A model generated the notes under the pieces. It ran no database searches. It saw only the letters and a list, made by a program, of their open reading frames with translations, and was not told the DNA's origin. The position numbers and the translations under genes were made by a program. From the NCBI GenBank assembly GCA_036873135.1, contig JAPTYO010000059.1, positions 8,115,066 to 8,179,065 of the forward strand: 64,000 nucleotides of DNA. Reading direction: 5' to 3'. Numbering within the stretch: position 1 is the first letter of the stretch; each line of letters begins with the position of its first letter. This DNA comes from Clarkia xantiana subsp. parviflora. Its lineage: Eukaryota; Streptophyta; Magnoliopsida; Myrtales; Onagraceae. Shown piece by piece: positions 11,642 to 23,951 of the stretch.

Positions 11642-12355
11642 TGATGGGTTCGACTACAGCCGTTAGGCCCTGTTAACAGTGAAGAAACGGCAAATATGCC
11701 CGATGGGCCCTAAACGAAGGCCAAGATGGCCCAGGCTAAGGATCCCGACGAAGGAAGTCCGAGGATGAGAGGTCCCGACAGAGTCGGACCTGACAGGCGA
11801 GCTGAACGCTCCCGACGAGATGCCTCTGAGTAGGCCCCGATGACGAATCCAGAGAACAATAGGCCCTGTCACGATGACGAGGGGCCCCGAGCGGTGACAC
11901 AACGAGATGACTCTGGAGTCACCGACGGGAGTCGGGACTCGTTATCAGAGGATAAGGCCGAGATACGCGGGGCGTGGCCGAGATACGCGGAACGTGGTTA
12001 AGATACACGGAGCGTGGCCGAGATACGCGGGGCGTGGCCGAGATAAGCGAGATCATGGCCTAGATAGGCGGGATCACATCCGAGATACGCGGGATACGGG
12101 CTAACCACCCTCAACGGTTCACCAGGTAACTAAGTATCTCTTCGCCTATAAAAGGGCAAGAGGTCACCTCAGATCACTTACGTTGAATTACATTACTTGA
12201 GATTAGTGCTTGCCAGTCCGTACGAGATACTCATTGAAGCATCGGAGAGGGATTCTGGGTCACCGCCCGGTCTATCCCCTCTTGCAGGATTGCGTGGAGC
12301 GAAGGAGCTAGGATCGCCGTCAAAGACCGTACCGGAGTTCCACCGTAATCCAACA
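11642..12355 (+). repeat. 3' LTR of gypsy A
   Basis: A 714-bp copy of the 5' LTR with about 15 scattered differences and a few single-base indels. It contains the same U3 tandem repeats and a TATAAAAG at 12147-12154, which could drive rightward transcription into flanking DNA. Confidence 0.95.
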
Positions 12356-12360
12356 ATAAT

Positions 12361-13812
12361 TATATATTATGTGGGTTGCACACTTATGGATGATATTTGT
12401 AGATGAAATTTTTCACTGTAATATTTTTAATTTATAGGTATAGTTTTTTTTTTTTTATCCTACATACTATACAAAGTTAATATCTAATAATAATAATAAT
12501 AAATTATTCCTCATAATTTGTGCTGTAGAGAGGGACGAGTATCGGAGGAAGTAAAAGAGAAAACATGACCAAGTCATTAAAAACATGCGAGGTATTGGAC
12601 ATTAAGATTTTTTTTTTAAGTTATTGGACATGACAAGTCATTAAGTTAACGTTATAAATAAATAATTAAATAATTAAATTAATAAATAAATGAAAGTGTA
12701 CACTTGGCGTCATCTAGGACGGATAGTTTATGAAAATAAATAGCCGGTGCCTCGGATTGTCACCGTGGCAAACTTTTAGATTCAAACATGTCCATCGAAA
12801 GTGATACACCAAAATATCTACAGTCCTAGTCACCAACTTTTCTTTGGTAACCCTTATATTTATATATTATTATTATTATTATACAAAACAAACATAAGGC
12901 CAAATTATTAAAGTGTTCGATTCCAGTGAGTAGTAATCTCGGGCAGGACTTCTAGATTGCACCGCTCCAAAAATTACACAAAGGGATAAATTAAGTTTTG
13001 ACTTTTGGACACAAAAGATGATTAAATTAGTATGAATTATTGTAGAGAATAGGTAAGTATGAATGCCTAGATATTAGAATTCTAGTAGAAAGTAGGTAAG
13101 TACGAATGCCTAGATAGCCCTCTAATGAAGGGTGTATATGAGTATTTATAGATAATGTTCTCAATTAGAGTTCTTACCCTAATATGTTTCATATTTTTCA
13201 GGTTGACTTTACTTTTTTTCTTTTTTAAGTATCTCATTTTGTTTCCATTTGAGTGTCCTTTTGTATCTACATGGTACAAAAGTGGATCTGATCGGGGCTT
13301 ACGACCTAAGACTGTCGGGAGTCTTAAGCATCGCCCATACCTAATCGCATGGGTGGATTACATGTCATTTGTCTCATTACCTGGAGTTCAGTCCAGTTGA
13401 GGCATGCCTAGTAGAGATGTCGCCTCTTTTCGTTACTCATCCATACTCCGTGGTGAGTGTCGACTAAGTGTGTTTTGGTGTGTCTATCGTTATTAATATG
13501 CGTCGCATCTGAGCGTATACCTAGTGAGCTCTCAACCATGCCTCATTCTGCCTCAAGTTTCGGCTGGTTGAGGTCTCGTAGTCCATTTCTTTGGTGGGGG
13601 GGTGGGTGGGGATCTTTTTGGTAGTTATGGGTTCCGACCCATTATTCAGATAAAAACTTATGATATGATATTATTGAAACAATTTTTTCACGTAATTTAA
13701 TATCTTGAATTAACGTAAAGAACATATGCATCTTATTGTTGCTTAATTTGTTACAGTGTTGTTCATAATTTAGAAATATATGATATCATATGTCATTCAG
13801 AAGTTCTTCACC
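12361..13812. other. Gene-less stretch between the two gypsy elements
   Basis: AT-rich DNA with short A/T and TAA microsatellites. At about 13270-13640 the base composition rises in GC and may be a decayed transposon fragment. No protein similarity is recognised. Confidence 0.5.
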
Positions 13813-13817
13813 ATTAC

Positions 13818-14661
13818 TGTTGGGATCAAGTTGACGTGACTTGCGACTCTTGGTAGTGGACTTCGAGGTCTCGCCTTCGATTAACTCTTCTAGGTATCTG
13901 TGTCGACCTCGCTGGGTACTTAGTTTCCTTTTGAGTATTTGATGGACGAGAACCTGAAAAGGGGGTGGAGATTTTCCCCTGATTCCACTCTGAAGCTTAA
14001 GTCAGTAATGGAATAAGAGAGAATACTTTAAGAAGTATGTGATTAAAATCTTAAGTAATGGAAGTGCTCCCCTATTCATAGGGAGAGATTGTACCGACTT
14101 TTAAGTGGCGACAACTATGCTTTGATTGACTGTCTAGTGGCGGTGGCCACCTTTTTCTGATTGGTTGAGGGGGAGGGTGGAGTTTCAATAGATGTCAAGC
14201 AGGTTGCCACCTTATCCTTTCTTAATGTCGAAGGTTTCTCTAACCAGGTGACAAGCAGGTTGCCACCTCAGTTTACTTTGAGAGGGAGGTTTCCTCGGGC
14301 CTAAAGGCGAGAGCAGGTCTCCAGCTGGTACCTCCTCCTTAGGAGGAAGGGTTTATTCGAAGTTGCAAGCAGGTTGCCAGATGGTACATCTTCCTTAGAA
14401 GGAAGGGTTTTCTTGTTAGCATTGGGCCGCCGACTCGACTCATACCTTAAGAGGGAGAGTCTTTGAGTAGACTCGTCGCCATTCTTCCGGCGTTTGTCTT
14501 AGTTGTCGACATATTTTTATATTGGTGTCGACCACTTGTCTTTGTCTTCTCATTCAGAACGTAAGTAGCCGTCGACTTATCTTTTAGAAATCTCGACTCG
14601 GACATTCCCGACTTTTAACATTCTCAACCCATCTAAGGTTGTCTTGAATCATATCCCAACA
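13818..14661 (-). repeat. 3' LTR of gypsy B
   Basis: 844-bp LTR. In the minus-strand orientation it follows the polypurine tract TCTCGGGGAAG (14662-14672). Confidence 0.95.
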
Positions 14662-14822
14662 CTTCCCCGAGACATAAGCCATTAGTGTTATTTTAATAAA
14701 GGGGAAGGTGTTGTGTCGAGCACCTTTTTATGATGAGAAGCGAACTTTGTCCTTCTATCTTCTTCCCAAACAACCGTTGAGTTTTGATAGCGTAATCGCG
14801 TCTCGTTGCCCTTGTTGGCTTT

Positions 14823-15313
14823 CAGGAGTCAAGGAGTCAGTATTATGACTGATCTCCTTTGTAGATGGCGACTTTCGGAAGTCAGGGAGTCAGTGTTATG
14901 ACTGATCTCCTTTGTAGATGGCCACTTTTGGAAGTCGGGGAGCCAGTATTATGACTGATCTTCTTGATCGTCGCCGACAATATGGAGTCGAGGAGTCAGT
15001 ATTATGACTGATCTCCTTTGTAGATGGCGACTTTCGGAAGTCGGGGAGTCAGTATTATGACTGATATCCTTTGTAGATGGCGACTTTCGGAAGTCGAAGA
15101 GTCAGTATTATGACTGATCTCCTTGATCGTCGCCGACTATATGGAGTCGAGGATTCAGTATTATGACTGATCTCCTTTGTAGTTGGAGACTTTCGAAAGT
15201 CGGGGAGTCAGTGTTATGACTAATCTCCTTTGTAGATGGCGACTTTCGGAAGTCGGGGAGTCAGTATTATGAATGATCTCCTTGATTGTCGCCGACTATA
15301 TGGAGTCGAGGAA
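14823..15313 (-). repeat. Tandem array of about 53-bp units in gypsy B
   Basis: Eight to nine imperfect copies built on GGAGTCAGTATTATGACTGA and GATGGCGACTTTCGGAAGTC, with two variants containing GATCGTCGCCGAC. It lies between the integrase end and the 3' LTR, the same position as the minisatellite of gypsy A, but the sequence is unrelated. Confidence 0.85.
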
Positions 15314-15448
15314 TCCTGTGAACACATCAAGAGGAAAGAAATCATGTCTTTATTCATCACTTTATTTTAACAGAAATACATGAAAGGATTTTTAGACGTA
15401 GAATTTCTTCAGGTGCTCTACATTAATAGTCTCGTTGAGGCGTTGTCC

Positions 15449-16420
15449 TTAAGGATCTTCTAATTTGTATGTGTTGGGACATGGTACATCGATAATGATA
15501 TAAGGACCTTCCCATTTTGGCACCATTTTTCCTTTTTGCTCGGCTGTTAGAAACTCGTTTCTTTGTAGCACCTTCTCGCCTAGGAAGAATTGTCGTCGCC
15601 CCAATTTCCGGTTAAAATACCTAGTGGTGGAGAGCTTCATTCTTCCTTGAGTTTCTTCAGAAGCCCATCTTTTCTCGTCGCAGATCCAAATCGATCTTCC
15701 TTTGTTCCTCATTTTGATCGGCTATATACGTGGCGACTCTTTGAGAAATATTGGCTATCTTTATGGGCGATACGGCCTCCGATCCATAGACCATGCTGAA
15801 AGGGGTTTCACCGGTGGCTCTATTGGGTGTGTTCTGAGTGCCCACAGTACTTGGTCTAGTTCCTCAACCCAATTTCCCCTCAGAGTAGCCACCATCTTCT
15901 TTAATCCGTTAAGGATCGTTTATTCGCCGCCTCGACTTGCCCATTCTTTTGTGCGTGATGGACAAAGCCAAAACGATGATTGATAAGCATCTCGTCACGA
16001 AAGTCTGCAAGTTCGTCACTGGCGAATTGGGGACCATTATCGCTAATGAGGATTTTTGGCACTCCATATCGGCATATGATTTCTTCGCGGATGAATTTCA
16101 TCATTTGGAGTAGTCGTTGATGCCAAGACTCTTGCTTCTATCCATTTAGAGAAATAGTCGATGGCGACCACGATATGCGTTCGCTGACCTGTCGATTTGG
16201 GCAAAGGCCCTATGAGGTCGATTCCCCATTGCGCGAAGGGCCAAGCAGTCATCATAGGCGTGAGTTCCGCATGTGGTCTTGTTTTTCTTGGAGCGTAAAC
16301 TTGACAGGCGGGACAGGTTTGCACAAGCGTAATCGTCTCTTTATGCATTGTTGGCCAGTAGAATCCCTGTCGTAAGGCTCTTAACACCAAAGTTTTGGCT
16401 CCTTCGTGACACCCATCGTC
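15449..16420 (-). pseudogene. Integrase of gypsy B
   Basis: Pieces in more than one frame encode the zinc-binding segment (LRQGFYWPTMHKE, CPACQVYAP), the catalytic core (WGIDLIGPLP, ISDNGPQFASDE, NGQVEAANK) and the C-terminal tail (GEKVLQRNEFLTAEQ, PKWEGPYIIIDV). At least two frame changes, near 15700-15850 and 16050, break it. Confidence 0.85.
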
Positions 16421-16435
16421 GACTTTATGTAAATA

Positions 16436-17300
16436 TTACATAATCTTCTCCGTTTGAGGGGCGGCTATACATCGGAGATAAGGCGTGGAGTATCCTCTTT
16501 TGTAAAGGTACCCATCCATGATCGCGAATCTTCCCGCCATTCTCTGGATTTTAGTCGCCTCCAACGAATCTTCTGGGAGGTTTCCTAGTTCCAAGTAGTT
16601 CTGGATGGGAGTTATCCACGAGTCGGGGGCTTGGATATTAAGGACCTCTGCCTCTACCTCCACATCTAAGTAGAGAGAACACTCGACGAAGTGTACTGGT
16701 GCGAGAAGGGTGCCTCCCCAAGCAAATTTGTTAGGGGCGTCAACTTCTTGGTTATTTTCTCGAGGGATAGCCTCTATTTGGAAATGAGGCATGTCTCGCA
16801 CAAGTCGCCACACCTCTTATGTATATTTCTTCATGTTTTCCCCCTTAGCGATGTAACTTCCATTTGTCTGATTTACGATCAATTCGGAATCGCGTCGCAC
16901 TTTTAAATTCGCAATTCCCATACATTTGGCTATGCAAAGGCCTGTAAGTAGGGCCTCATACTCTGCTTCGTTATTGGTAGCTCGAAAGGTTAGGGCCAAT
17001 GCGTATCAGAGGGGCTCTCCTTCAGGTGGCGTTAATATTAGACCTGCCCCACATCCTTGAGAAGAAGACGAGCCGTCGGTATACAATAGCCATGGCATAG
17101 TATCATTGGTTATATTCTCAGGCATTGTCTTTACATGCTCTTCTTGGGGGGAGGATGACAAGTTTGGTGTCTGGCGTCGCCGTATTTTCAGCGATGAAGT
17201 CGGCTAGTGCTTGGCCTTTGATTGCCTTCCGTGGCTCAAAGTGAGTGTGAAATTCACTTAATCCCACTACCCACTTGACCATTCTCCCTGAGATGTCGGG
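16436..17300 (-). pseudogene. RNase H region of gypsy B
   Basis: Recognisable by ALTFRATNNEAEYEALLTGL, LKVRRDSELIVNQTNGSY and FQIEAIPRENNQEVDAPNKFAWG. Several frame changes and stops separate it from the reverse transcriptase. Confidence 0.8.
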
Positions 17301-17303
17301 CTT

Positions 17304-18360
17304 CTACAAGAGCTGTTTTAGAGGTTGGTTGGTGAGCACTGTGATTTCGTGGGCGTGAAAGTAGGGATGTAGCTTCCTCGCTGCTATTAGTAGTGCATAC
17401 AAGTATTTCTCGATTTCTATGTAGTTTGATTCGGCAACGCCAAAGAGTTTACTAACATAGTAAACCAGAATTTGGAAGTTGCACGTCTCTTTAATAAGTA
17501 CTGAACTCACCGTTGTTGAGCTTACACTTAGGTAGAGGAATAAGGGATCTTCAGGTATTGGCTTTGCTAAGGCGGGAAGCGAATTGAGGTGCCTTTTTAG
17601 TTGTTGGAAAGCCTCCTCACACTCGGGCGTCCACTCGAACTTCTTGTTCGCCTTTAATACTTTGAAGAAAGGAAGAGATTTATCACCTGATCTCGCCAGG
17701 AATCTCCCTAGTGACGCCAATCTTCCATTGAGACTTTGTACCTCCTTATGACAGGTATGTGATGACATCTCTTCTATGGCAGAGACTTTGTCTGGGTTAG
17801 CTTCGATCCCCCTCTGGCTGACCATAAATCCCAAGAATTTTCCTGATTGAACACCAAAAGAACACTTGGTTGGATTGAATCGTATTTGGTGGCGTCGCAT
17901 GTAGGTAAATGCTTCTTCTAAGTCTTGGACATGATCTTGGCCCCTTTTTGTCTTGACAAGGATGCCATCGACATAGGCCTCCATGTTTCTTCCTAACATA
18001 GACTTTAAGAGTTTGTTGACCATCCGTTGATAAGTGGCCCCGACGTTTATCAATCTGAAGGGCATGACCTTATAGTGATAAATATCACTATCGGCATAGA
18101 AGGCGGTATGAGCTTCATCATCGGGATGCATTTGTATTTGGTTATATCCCGAGTATGCGTCCATGAAGCTTAAGAGTTCATGCCCCGAGGTGGCGTCGAC
18201 AAGTTGGTCGATCCTTGGTAGTGGGTAGGAATTCTTGGGGCACGCCTTATTGAGATCTCGAAAGTCTACACACATCCTCCATCTCTTATTGGATTTACTC
18301 ACCAAGACAGGATTAGCGAACCAAGTCGGAATCATATTTCCTTGACGAATCCTGCGTCAA
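17304..18360 (-). pseudogene. Reverse transcriptase of gypsy B with a lost catalytic aspartate
   Basis: An open frame from 18335 downwards carries NPVLVSKSNKRWRMCVDF, LLSFMDAYSGYNQIQM and TAFYADSDIYHYKVMPF. The active-site box reads YVDG instead of YVDD, with the glycine codon GGC at 17964-17966. The second aspartate of this box coordinates catalytic metal, so even an intact protein would be inactive. Confidence 0.9.
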
Positions 18361-18917
18361 CTAACTTTCCTACTTCCTGGCGTATCATCGCCTTTTTTTT
18401 CTGCTCCCATGGATCTCCTTCTTTGGGCTATAGGCCTCACGGCCGGGTCTATCTTGAGCTCGTGGGAGATGATGTCGGGGCTTATCCCTGGCATGTCGCT
18501 AGGCTCCCAAGCGAATAATTCATATACTCCCTAAGGAGGGAAATTATACTCTCTGCCAGCTCTGATGGTAGAGCTGACCCGATTTTAACCTTTTTATATT
18601 CTCCGTCGGTGGCGATTTCTACCAATCCCTCCATCGGAGCAGGTCGTCCACCTTCTTCTCGTGGGTCTTCGTCGGTGACGATAGACAGGGTCTATTTTTG
18701 GTTGCGTCTCCAGAGGAGGTTGACATAACATTGTCGAGATGCCCTTTGGTCGCCCCATACTTCCCCTACTCCATGATGAGTGGGGAATATCATAACCCGA
18801 TGAGCGGTGGATGGGACGATATAGTTGGAATTAAGGGTTGTTCTCCCCCAATATGGCGTTGTAGGAGTTGATCTGGTCGACGACTATGAACCGAAATTTT
18901 AAATGTAGGGCCTTCCA

Positions 18918-19190
18918 TCATTTGCCTAGGATTACAAGGAGTTGGATCGCTCCCAAGGGGTAAGTCGTTCTCCCTGCAAATCCTACTAGTGGGGAAGTCA
19001 CTTCCTGGAGATCCTTCTTTTGGTATCCCACCGCAGCGATGACTTCGTAAGCGATTACGTCAGTCGAACTCCCTCCATCGACAAGTATTCTTTTTACCTC
19101 GAAATATTTTATCCGAGTTGTGATTATCAGGGCGTCTTCATGGGGTTGTGTTACCTTGGAAAAGTCATATGTGGAGAAGGTGACCGCCAT
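18918..19190 (-). pseudogene. Protease remnant of gypsy B
   Basis: FEVKRILVDGGSSTDVI is the retropepsin-type active site as in gypsy A (DGGSS). The flanks are separated from gag and reverse transcriptase by stops and frameshifts. Confidence 0.75.
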
Positions 19191-19340
19191 TGGCTCTAAC
19201 TCCCTTGGTCTCTTCTGTGTGCTTGGTGATGAGACACTCTGAGCTGCATAGAGGTCCCTCGCCGCGCTTGATTCTCCTCCTTCTGCAAATCCTCCTGAAA
19301 AGACGGTGATTTCGTTGTCCGGAGGGGTCCTCCACCTTCT

Positions 19341-19880
19341 TCATTCATGGGAACGATGACGATGGTGACGTTGGATCTCTCTTTGCATAAGTTCTAGTTC
19401 CCTCCTGGCGATGAGGCAATCTTTTGTGTCGTGCCCCTCTGCTCGGTGACATTCATAGTAGGAGAGGGGACGATGACTTCCCTCAGCCGTTTGAAGTCTT
19501 TCCAATCTCTGTTGGGTTTGCCGAAATTCTCTTGAGAGAGCTCCTCGCGTGGACGAGCTCTCGTCTCGACCTCGGGGGTTCTCTTGTTGGGTTGGGCGTC
19601 TTGCCCGAGCTTGTTCTACCCTAACATGGAGGGTCGCCCTATGGATTCGGTGCTCCCATCTTTCCACGGGTTCCGTGTATTGGGTGATGGCTAAGGATTG
19701 GGATTGTGGTCACAACCCTCTGAAGAATGCGCGGATGGGTTCTCCCTCCGATAGTTCGCCTCCACTATAGGCTCCTTGGAAATGCCTAAAGTAGCTATCC
19801 AAGGTTTCTGTCGATCCTTGAAAAACACACCCAGGTCTCCGTGTTTGGTTTCGTCTCGAGTGACTCCTTGGTGGTGCCAT
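19341..19880 (-). pseudogene. Truncated gag of gypsy B
   Basis: From an ATG at 19880, just after the primer-binding site, only the end of the gag domain remains (STETLDSYFRHFQGAYSGGE). A TGA follows after FFRGL, then an Arg/Gln-rich linker and a zinc-knuckle-like YYECHRAEGHDTKDC. The N-terminal two thirds of a normal gag are missing, so the deletion removed sequence between the primer-binding site and the domain end. Confidence 0.8.
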
Positions 19881-19895
19881 GACTTTTTGATCGCC

Positions 19896-19913
19896 TTCCC
19901 ACGGACGGCGCCA
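19896..19913 (-). other. Primer-binding site of gypsy B
   Basis: On the minus strand this reads TGGCGCCGTCCGTGGGAA, 2 bp inside the right LTR, differing from the gypsy A site by one base. Confidence 0.85.
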
Positions 19914-19915
19914 AA

Positions 19916-20762
19916 TGTTGGGATCAAGTTGACGTGGACCGCGACTCCTGGTAGTGGACTTCGGGGTCTCGCCTTTGATTAACTCTTCTAGGTATCTGTG
20001 TCGACCTCGCCGGGTACTTAGTTTCCTTTTGAGTATTTGATGGGCGAGAACCTGAAAAAGGGGTGGGGATTTGCCCCTGATTCCACTCCGAAGCTTAAGT
20101 CAGTAATGGAATATGAGAGAATACTTTAAGAAGTATGTGATTAGAATCTTAAGTAATGAAAGTTCTCCCCTATTTATAGGGAGTGATTGTACCGACTTTT
20201 AAGTGGCGGCAGCTATGCTTTGATTGGCTGTCCAGTGGCGGTGACCGCCTTTTTCTGATTGGTTGAGGGGACGGTGGAGTGTCAGTAGGTGTCAAGAAGG
20301 TTGTTACTCATTCTTTCTTAATGTCAAATGTTTCTCTAACCAGGTGACAAGCAGGTTGCCACCTCAGTTTTACTTTGAGATAGAGTTTTCTTCGGGCCTA
20401 AAGGTGGCGAACAGGTCACCAGCTGGTACCTCATCCTTAAGAGGAAGGGTATTCTTCGAAGTGGCAAGAAGGTTGCCAGATGATACCTCTTCCTTAGAAG
20501 GAAGGGTTTTCGTGATAGCATTGGGCCGCCGACTCGACTCATACCTTAAGAAGGAGAGTCTTTGAGTAGACTCGCAACCATTCTTCCGGCGTTTGTCTTA
20601 GTTGTCGACATCTTTTTATATTGGTGTCGACCACTTGTATTTGTCTTCTCATTCAGAACGTAAGTAGTCGTCGACTTATCTTTTAGAAATATCCCGACTC
20701 AGACATTCCCGACTCTTAACATTCTCAACTCATCTAAGGTTATCTCGAATCATATCCCAACA
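19916..20762 (-). repeat. 5' LTR of gypsy B
   Basis: 847-bp LTR and partner of 13818-14661. Most differences are transitions, as expected from decay of methylated cytosines. Confidence 0.95.
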
Positions 20763-20767
20763 ATTAC

Positions 20768-21849
20768 TTTCACATGGGAAAAACTGCTCCTAAACAAAGT
20801 ACAATTGAAAAAGTTATTGTTACTTAATTATAATATTCAAAATTAAATAATTACATTACATTAAATTAAATAAAATAATTGTATTTATAAACATAATAAT
20901 TATTTAGTGTTCCTTAATTACTTGGATTTTTCTATTGCGTTTCAAAGTTAAAAATTATTTTTATACCACATAACATAATAATACAAATCTAAATCTAAAA
21001 TTTTACAATTGATTTTAAACCTTAAAACTTGATTCCTTGTAGAATTATATATATTTAAGAGAAGATACATCTTTTAATTTGAATTGAATTGAAAGGACTA
21101 CCATTACTAATCAAGAATATCTCGGAGCTTCCAACTCGACTCCTCTACGGATTCACATGTCAAATCTAAATGGTCTCAACAAACAACCATTTGGAGCTAC
21201 TATTGAATGCTTGAAGCCATTTATTTATGGCCACCGGTAAAGATTCCGATTAATAGCGTCCGAGAAATTTTAAATCTCTTTCAGCGGCAACGCTTGAAAT
21301 TATTATCAGTTTCGGTGGTATTAATATTTTTTCTCTAATAAATTGGAACATCTCGAATTCTTTTGGTCGGACTCTAAATCATTTTTGTTTAGTTATACGG
21401 TTGATAATTAGAGATAGATGATATATTTCCGGCTGTCCGACGACGAATATGAAATAATAGAGGCTAGGTCATTAGGACACGTGTCGATATATGCTGAATA
21501 CTCCAACCAATTAGGAGCTGTCTCCCCTGCCCATTACTAGTTTGCCACATGTCCTGTCCTCCCCGTATTTTTGGTGCAAGTGCCGCATTTTATCTCTTCT
21601 GTCTATTCTATTATGAAGGTCTCCTAATTAGTATTAATAGAGAGAAGAGATTGGACAATTTTTTTTTAATATAATAATAGAGTAGTTGATAGGTCTATTT
21701 ATTTCGACACAGTGATTATAATACCAATGTTAACATGACCTTTAATTTTTATTTTTCTACCAACAGAAACATATATTTATTTAGCAATCAAATTGAAATT
21801 ACAATCATCAAGTAATAAAAGAGGTAATATGAAATAAAAGTCGACGGAC
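20768..21849. other. Gene-less AT-rich stretch
   Basis: No gene, splice-bounded exon or transposon protein is recognised between gypsy B and the small LTR element. Confidence 0.5.
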
Positions 21850-21854
21850 TTAAT

Positions 21855-22062
21855 TATTAGATAGTGTAGAGAGGGGGTTGAATCATATGTATAATAATCA
21901 AGAATGTATAATGAAACAACCAAGTAATTACATGTTAGGATGCCACTATATATAGGAGATCAATCCTAACTAACTAGTTAACTATACAAGTCAACCTAAG
22001 GTACCATGTATCTATACAAGTATGAGTACCTATCAATGTATATACAATATGTACATCTAATA
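21855..22062 (-). repeat. 3' LTR of the small copia-type element
   Basis: 208 bp, nearly identical to 23952-24159. Confidence 0.92.
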
Positions 22063-22285
22063 TTCCCTCATATTTTCCTTCTTCTTCCTTTCTAAAGAAT
22101 TAAAAGGAAAATTTGAGAGAAATGGTCGACGATGAATGAAATGCCAAGGTCCAATCAAAACCCGGTCAAAAAGAGCCAAGGGTAAACCCGTTCAAAATGA
22201 GCCAAGGAAATATCAAAACCCGCTCAAATGATCCATGGGAAATTTACCCGCTCCAAAATGCCAAGGTCCAACAAACCCGGTCTTC

Positions 22286-22440
22286 ACAAAACGGCCCCTC
22301 GAAAATCCAATTTTCGGGATACGGCCCCAAACTTGAGAACTGTCCTCAAAACAGCTCCAAAGAACTTCACAAAACGGCCCCTCGAAAATCCAATTTTCGG
22401 GATACGGCCCCAAACTTGAGAACTGTCCTCAAAACAGCCC
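22286..22440. repeat. Internal duplication in the small copia-type element
   Basis: Two direct copies of a roughly 84-bp segment containing CTTCACAAAACGGCCCCTCG and CGGCCCCAAACTTGAGAACT, almost identical, followed by shorter degenerate copies of the CCCCAAACTTC word up to about 22620. Confidence 0.8.
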
Positions 22441-23938
22441 CAATCTTCAGAACTATCCTCAAAATAGCCCCAAACTTCACAAATCCAGCAAAAATGCTCC
22501 AAACTTCGAAACTGCTCCAAAACAGCCCCAAAGTCTTCAAAAGAGCATCCCAAATTTGAAAACTGCCTAAAACAGCCTCAAATCTCCAAAAGCTTGCAAA
22601 GAAGCCCCAAACTTCACAAATTATTTCAAAATAGCCCCAAATTCGTCAAAAATTCGGCCAAAATAGCCTAGGCACGTGCAGAGCACATGCGGGTGAACCG
22701 GGGTGCACAAGACAATCCAACTCCATGTTGAAATCCTGGTGCACGGAGGGTGCACGGCGCTACAAGGCCCAGAGATCACGGGTTCGAATCCACCCAGACA
22801 CACGAATTTCTTCTTCAAACAACAGCATGAAGATCTTCAAATCTTCATCAGAAAACCCAGGTGTTCATCATGAAAAACCCTTGCAAACGAGATCTAATCG
22901 TCATTAAAACGACTCCAAACCAACTTGAATCCATTAGCAACCATAAGGCGCATCAAATCCAGTCCAAATTGCAACAAATAATCAAGAATCCAAGCTGAAT
23001 TTGAACAAATTTGCAGCAAGAACACTGCAGCAACAAGAACAGCTCCAAGAACGTAGCAAAATCCGGCAATTTCACAGCAAAAATCCACAAATCGCAGCTT
23101 GGAATCAATAGCAGCATCAAATTCGAATCAAATGCATCCAAAAATCGCAGCAAATGATCAAGAAATAAGCTCGAATTCGAAGATCGACATCCAGCAGCAA
23201 AATAGGCGCGAAATCTGTATTTGAATCAGAAAATACCTCCAAACGATTCGATTAATCGAATCAATGATCCAGAAACTTCGCAATGATGCTCAGAGAGCAT
23301 ATGAAATGCAGAAATCTCGAAATGAAACCTCGAATTGCAGAATTGAAGCTCAGCCAAAACCAGCAGAAACTTGATCAGAAACTTGACCAGAAATTGCAGA
23401 AACGCAGCTGCAATAATCCAAATCCGCGTAAAACCGCAACGAATATGACAATCGCACCACCACAGAAATGATCGCAATTGGTTTAATTCCACGGGAACAA
23501 CAAGCACGAAGATGCAAATCAAAGGAATCAATCTCAGATTTCATCAAACATTCTACGCAAGCTGAAAACCAGCTGCTGAAAACTGAATTGCAGCAGCAGT
23601 AATCCAAATTCCAGAGCAAAGAATCGATCAATCCAGCAGCAGCAATCGATCTTAGACTCGTGGTACAACACCAGATCGAATCCAAATCACAGGATCGATC
23701 AAGAATCGATGAACAAACTCCAAATCGATGAAACAGTACATGCAGCAAACTGAAATGCTGAACTGCTGATCCAATAATGCTGAAATCCTCAATCCAAACA
23801 GCAATTATTGAGCAGCAAATTCACGAAATGCATCAGTAACAGACAGATCCAATGAATCGAAGCTGAAATCCTCAAGATCCAAGCTCAAATCGATGCAAAA
23901 ACCTCTTGAAAAACTGAAACCGAACCTGGAAATACCAT

Positions 23939-23951
23939 GGCTCTGATACCA
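23939..23951 (-). other. Primer-binding site, initiator tRNA-Met type
   Basis: Minus strand TGGTATCAGAGCC, the standard plant copia primer-binding site, directly next to the LTR. Confidence 0.9.

Larger units (their letters stand above)
1542..12355 (+). mobile_element. Ty3/gypsy A, Tat-type, complete with both LTRs
   Basis: A 10.8-kb LTR retrotransposon bounded by TG...CA LTRs and the 5-bp TSD ATAAT (1537-1541 and 12356-12360). Order: 5' LTR, primer-binding site, gag, protease, reverse transcriptase, RNase H, integrase, a non-coding minisatellite, an antisense spliced gene, polypurine tract, 3' LTR. The domain order is gypsy. The absence of a chromodomain and the antisense gene downstream of pol fit the plant Tat lineage. 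Coding parts carry several small frameshifts, one internal deletion and nonsense codons, so it is no longer autonomous. The two LTRs differ at roughly 15 of about 715 positions by eye, which points to a fairly recent insertion. Confidence 0.95.
13818..20762 (-). mobile_element. Ty3/gypsy B, older, internally deleted
   Basis: Bounded by TGTTGGG...CCCAACA LTRs and the 5-bp TSD ATTAC (13813-13817 and 20763-20767). On the minus strand the order is 5' LTR (right), primer-binding site, truncated gag, protease, reverse transcriptase, RNase H, integrase, a tandem-repeat region, polypurine tract and 3' LTR (left). The 6.9-kb length is short because most of gag is missing. LTRs differ at several dozen positions by eye, clearly more than in gypsy A. 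The protein motifs are close to gypsy A, so it is also Tat-like. No antisense gene is recognisable. Confidence 0.95.

Noticed and set aside
14823..15313. CRISPR-like direct repeats
   Set aside because: The units are contiguous with no unique spacers, in plant DNA, inside a retrotransposon.
22197..22559. 120-codon plus-strand frame in the small copia-type element
   Set aside because: It reads through internal direct repeats and has low-complexity composition (repeated KTAP/ENCP words), not a protein domain.
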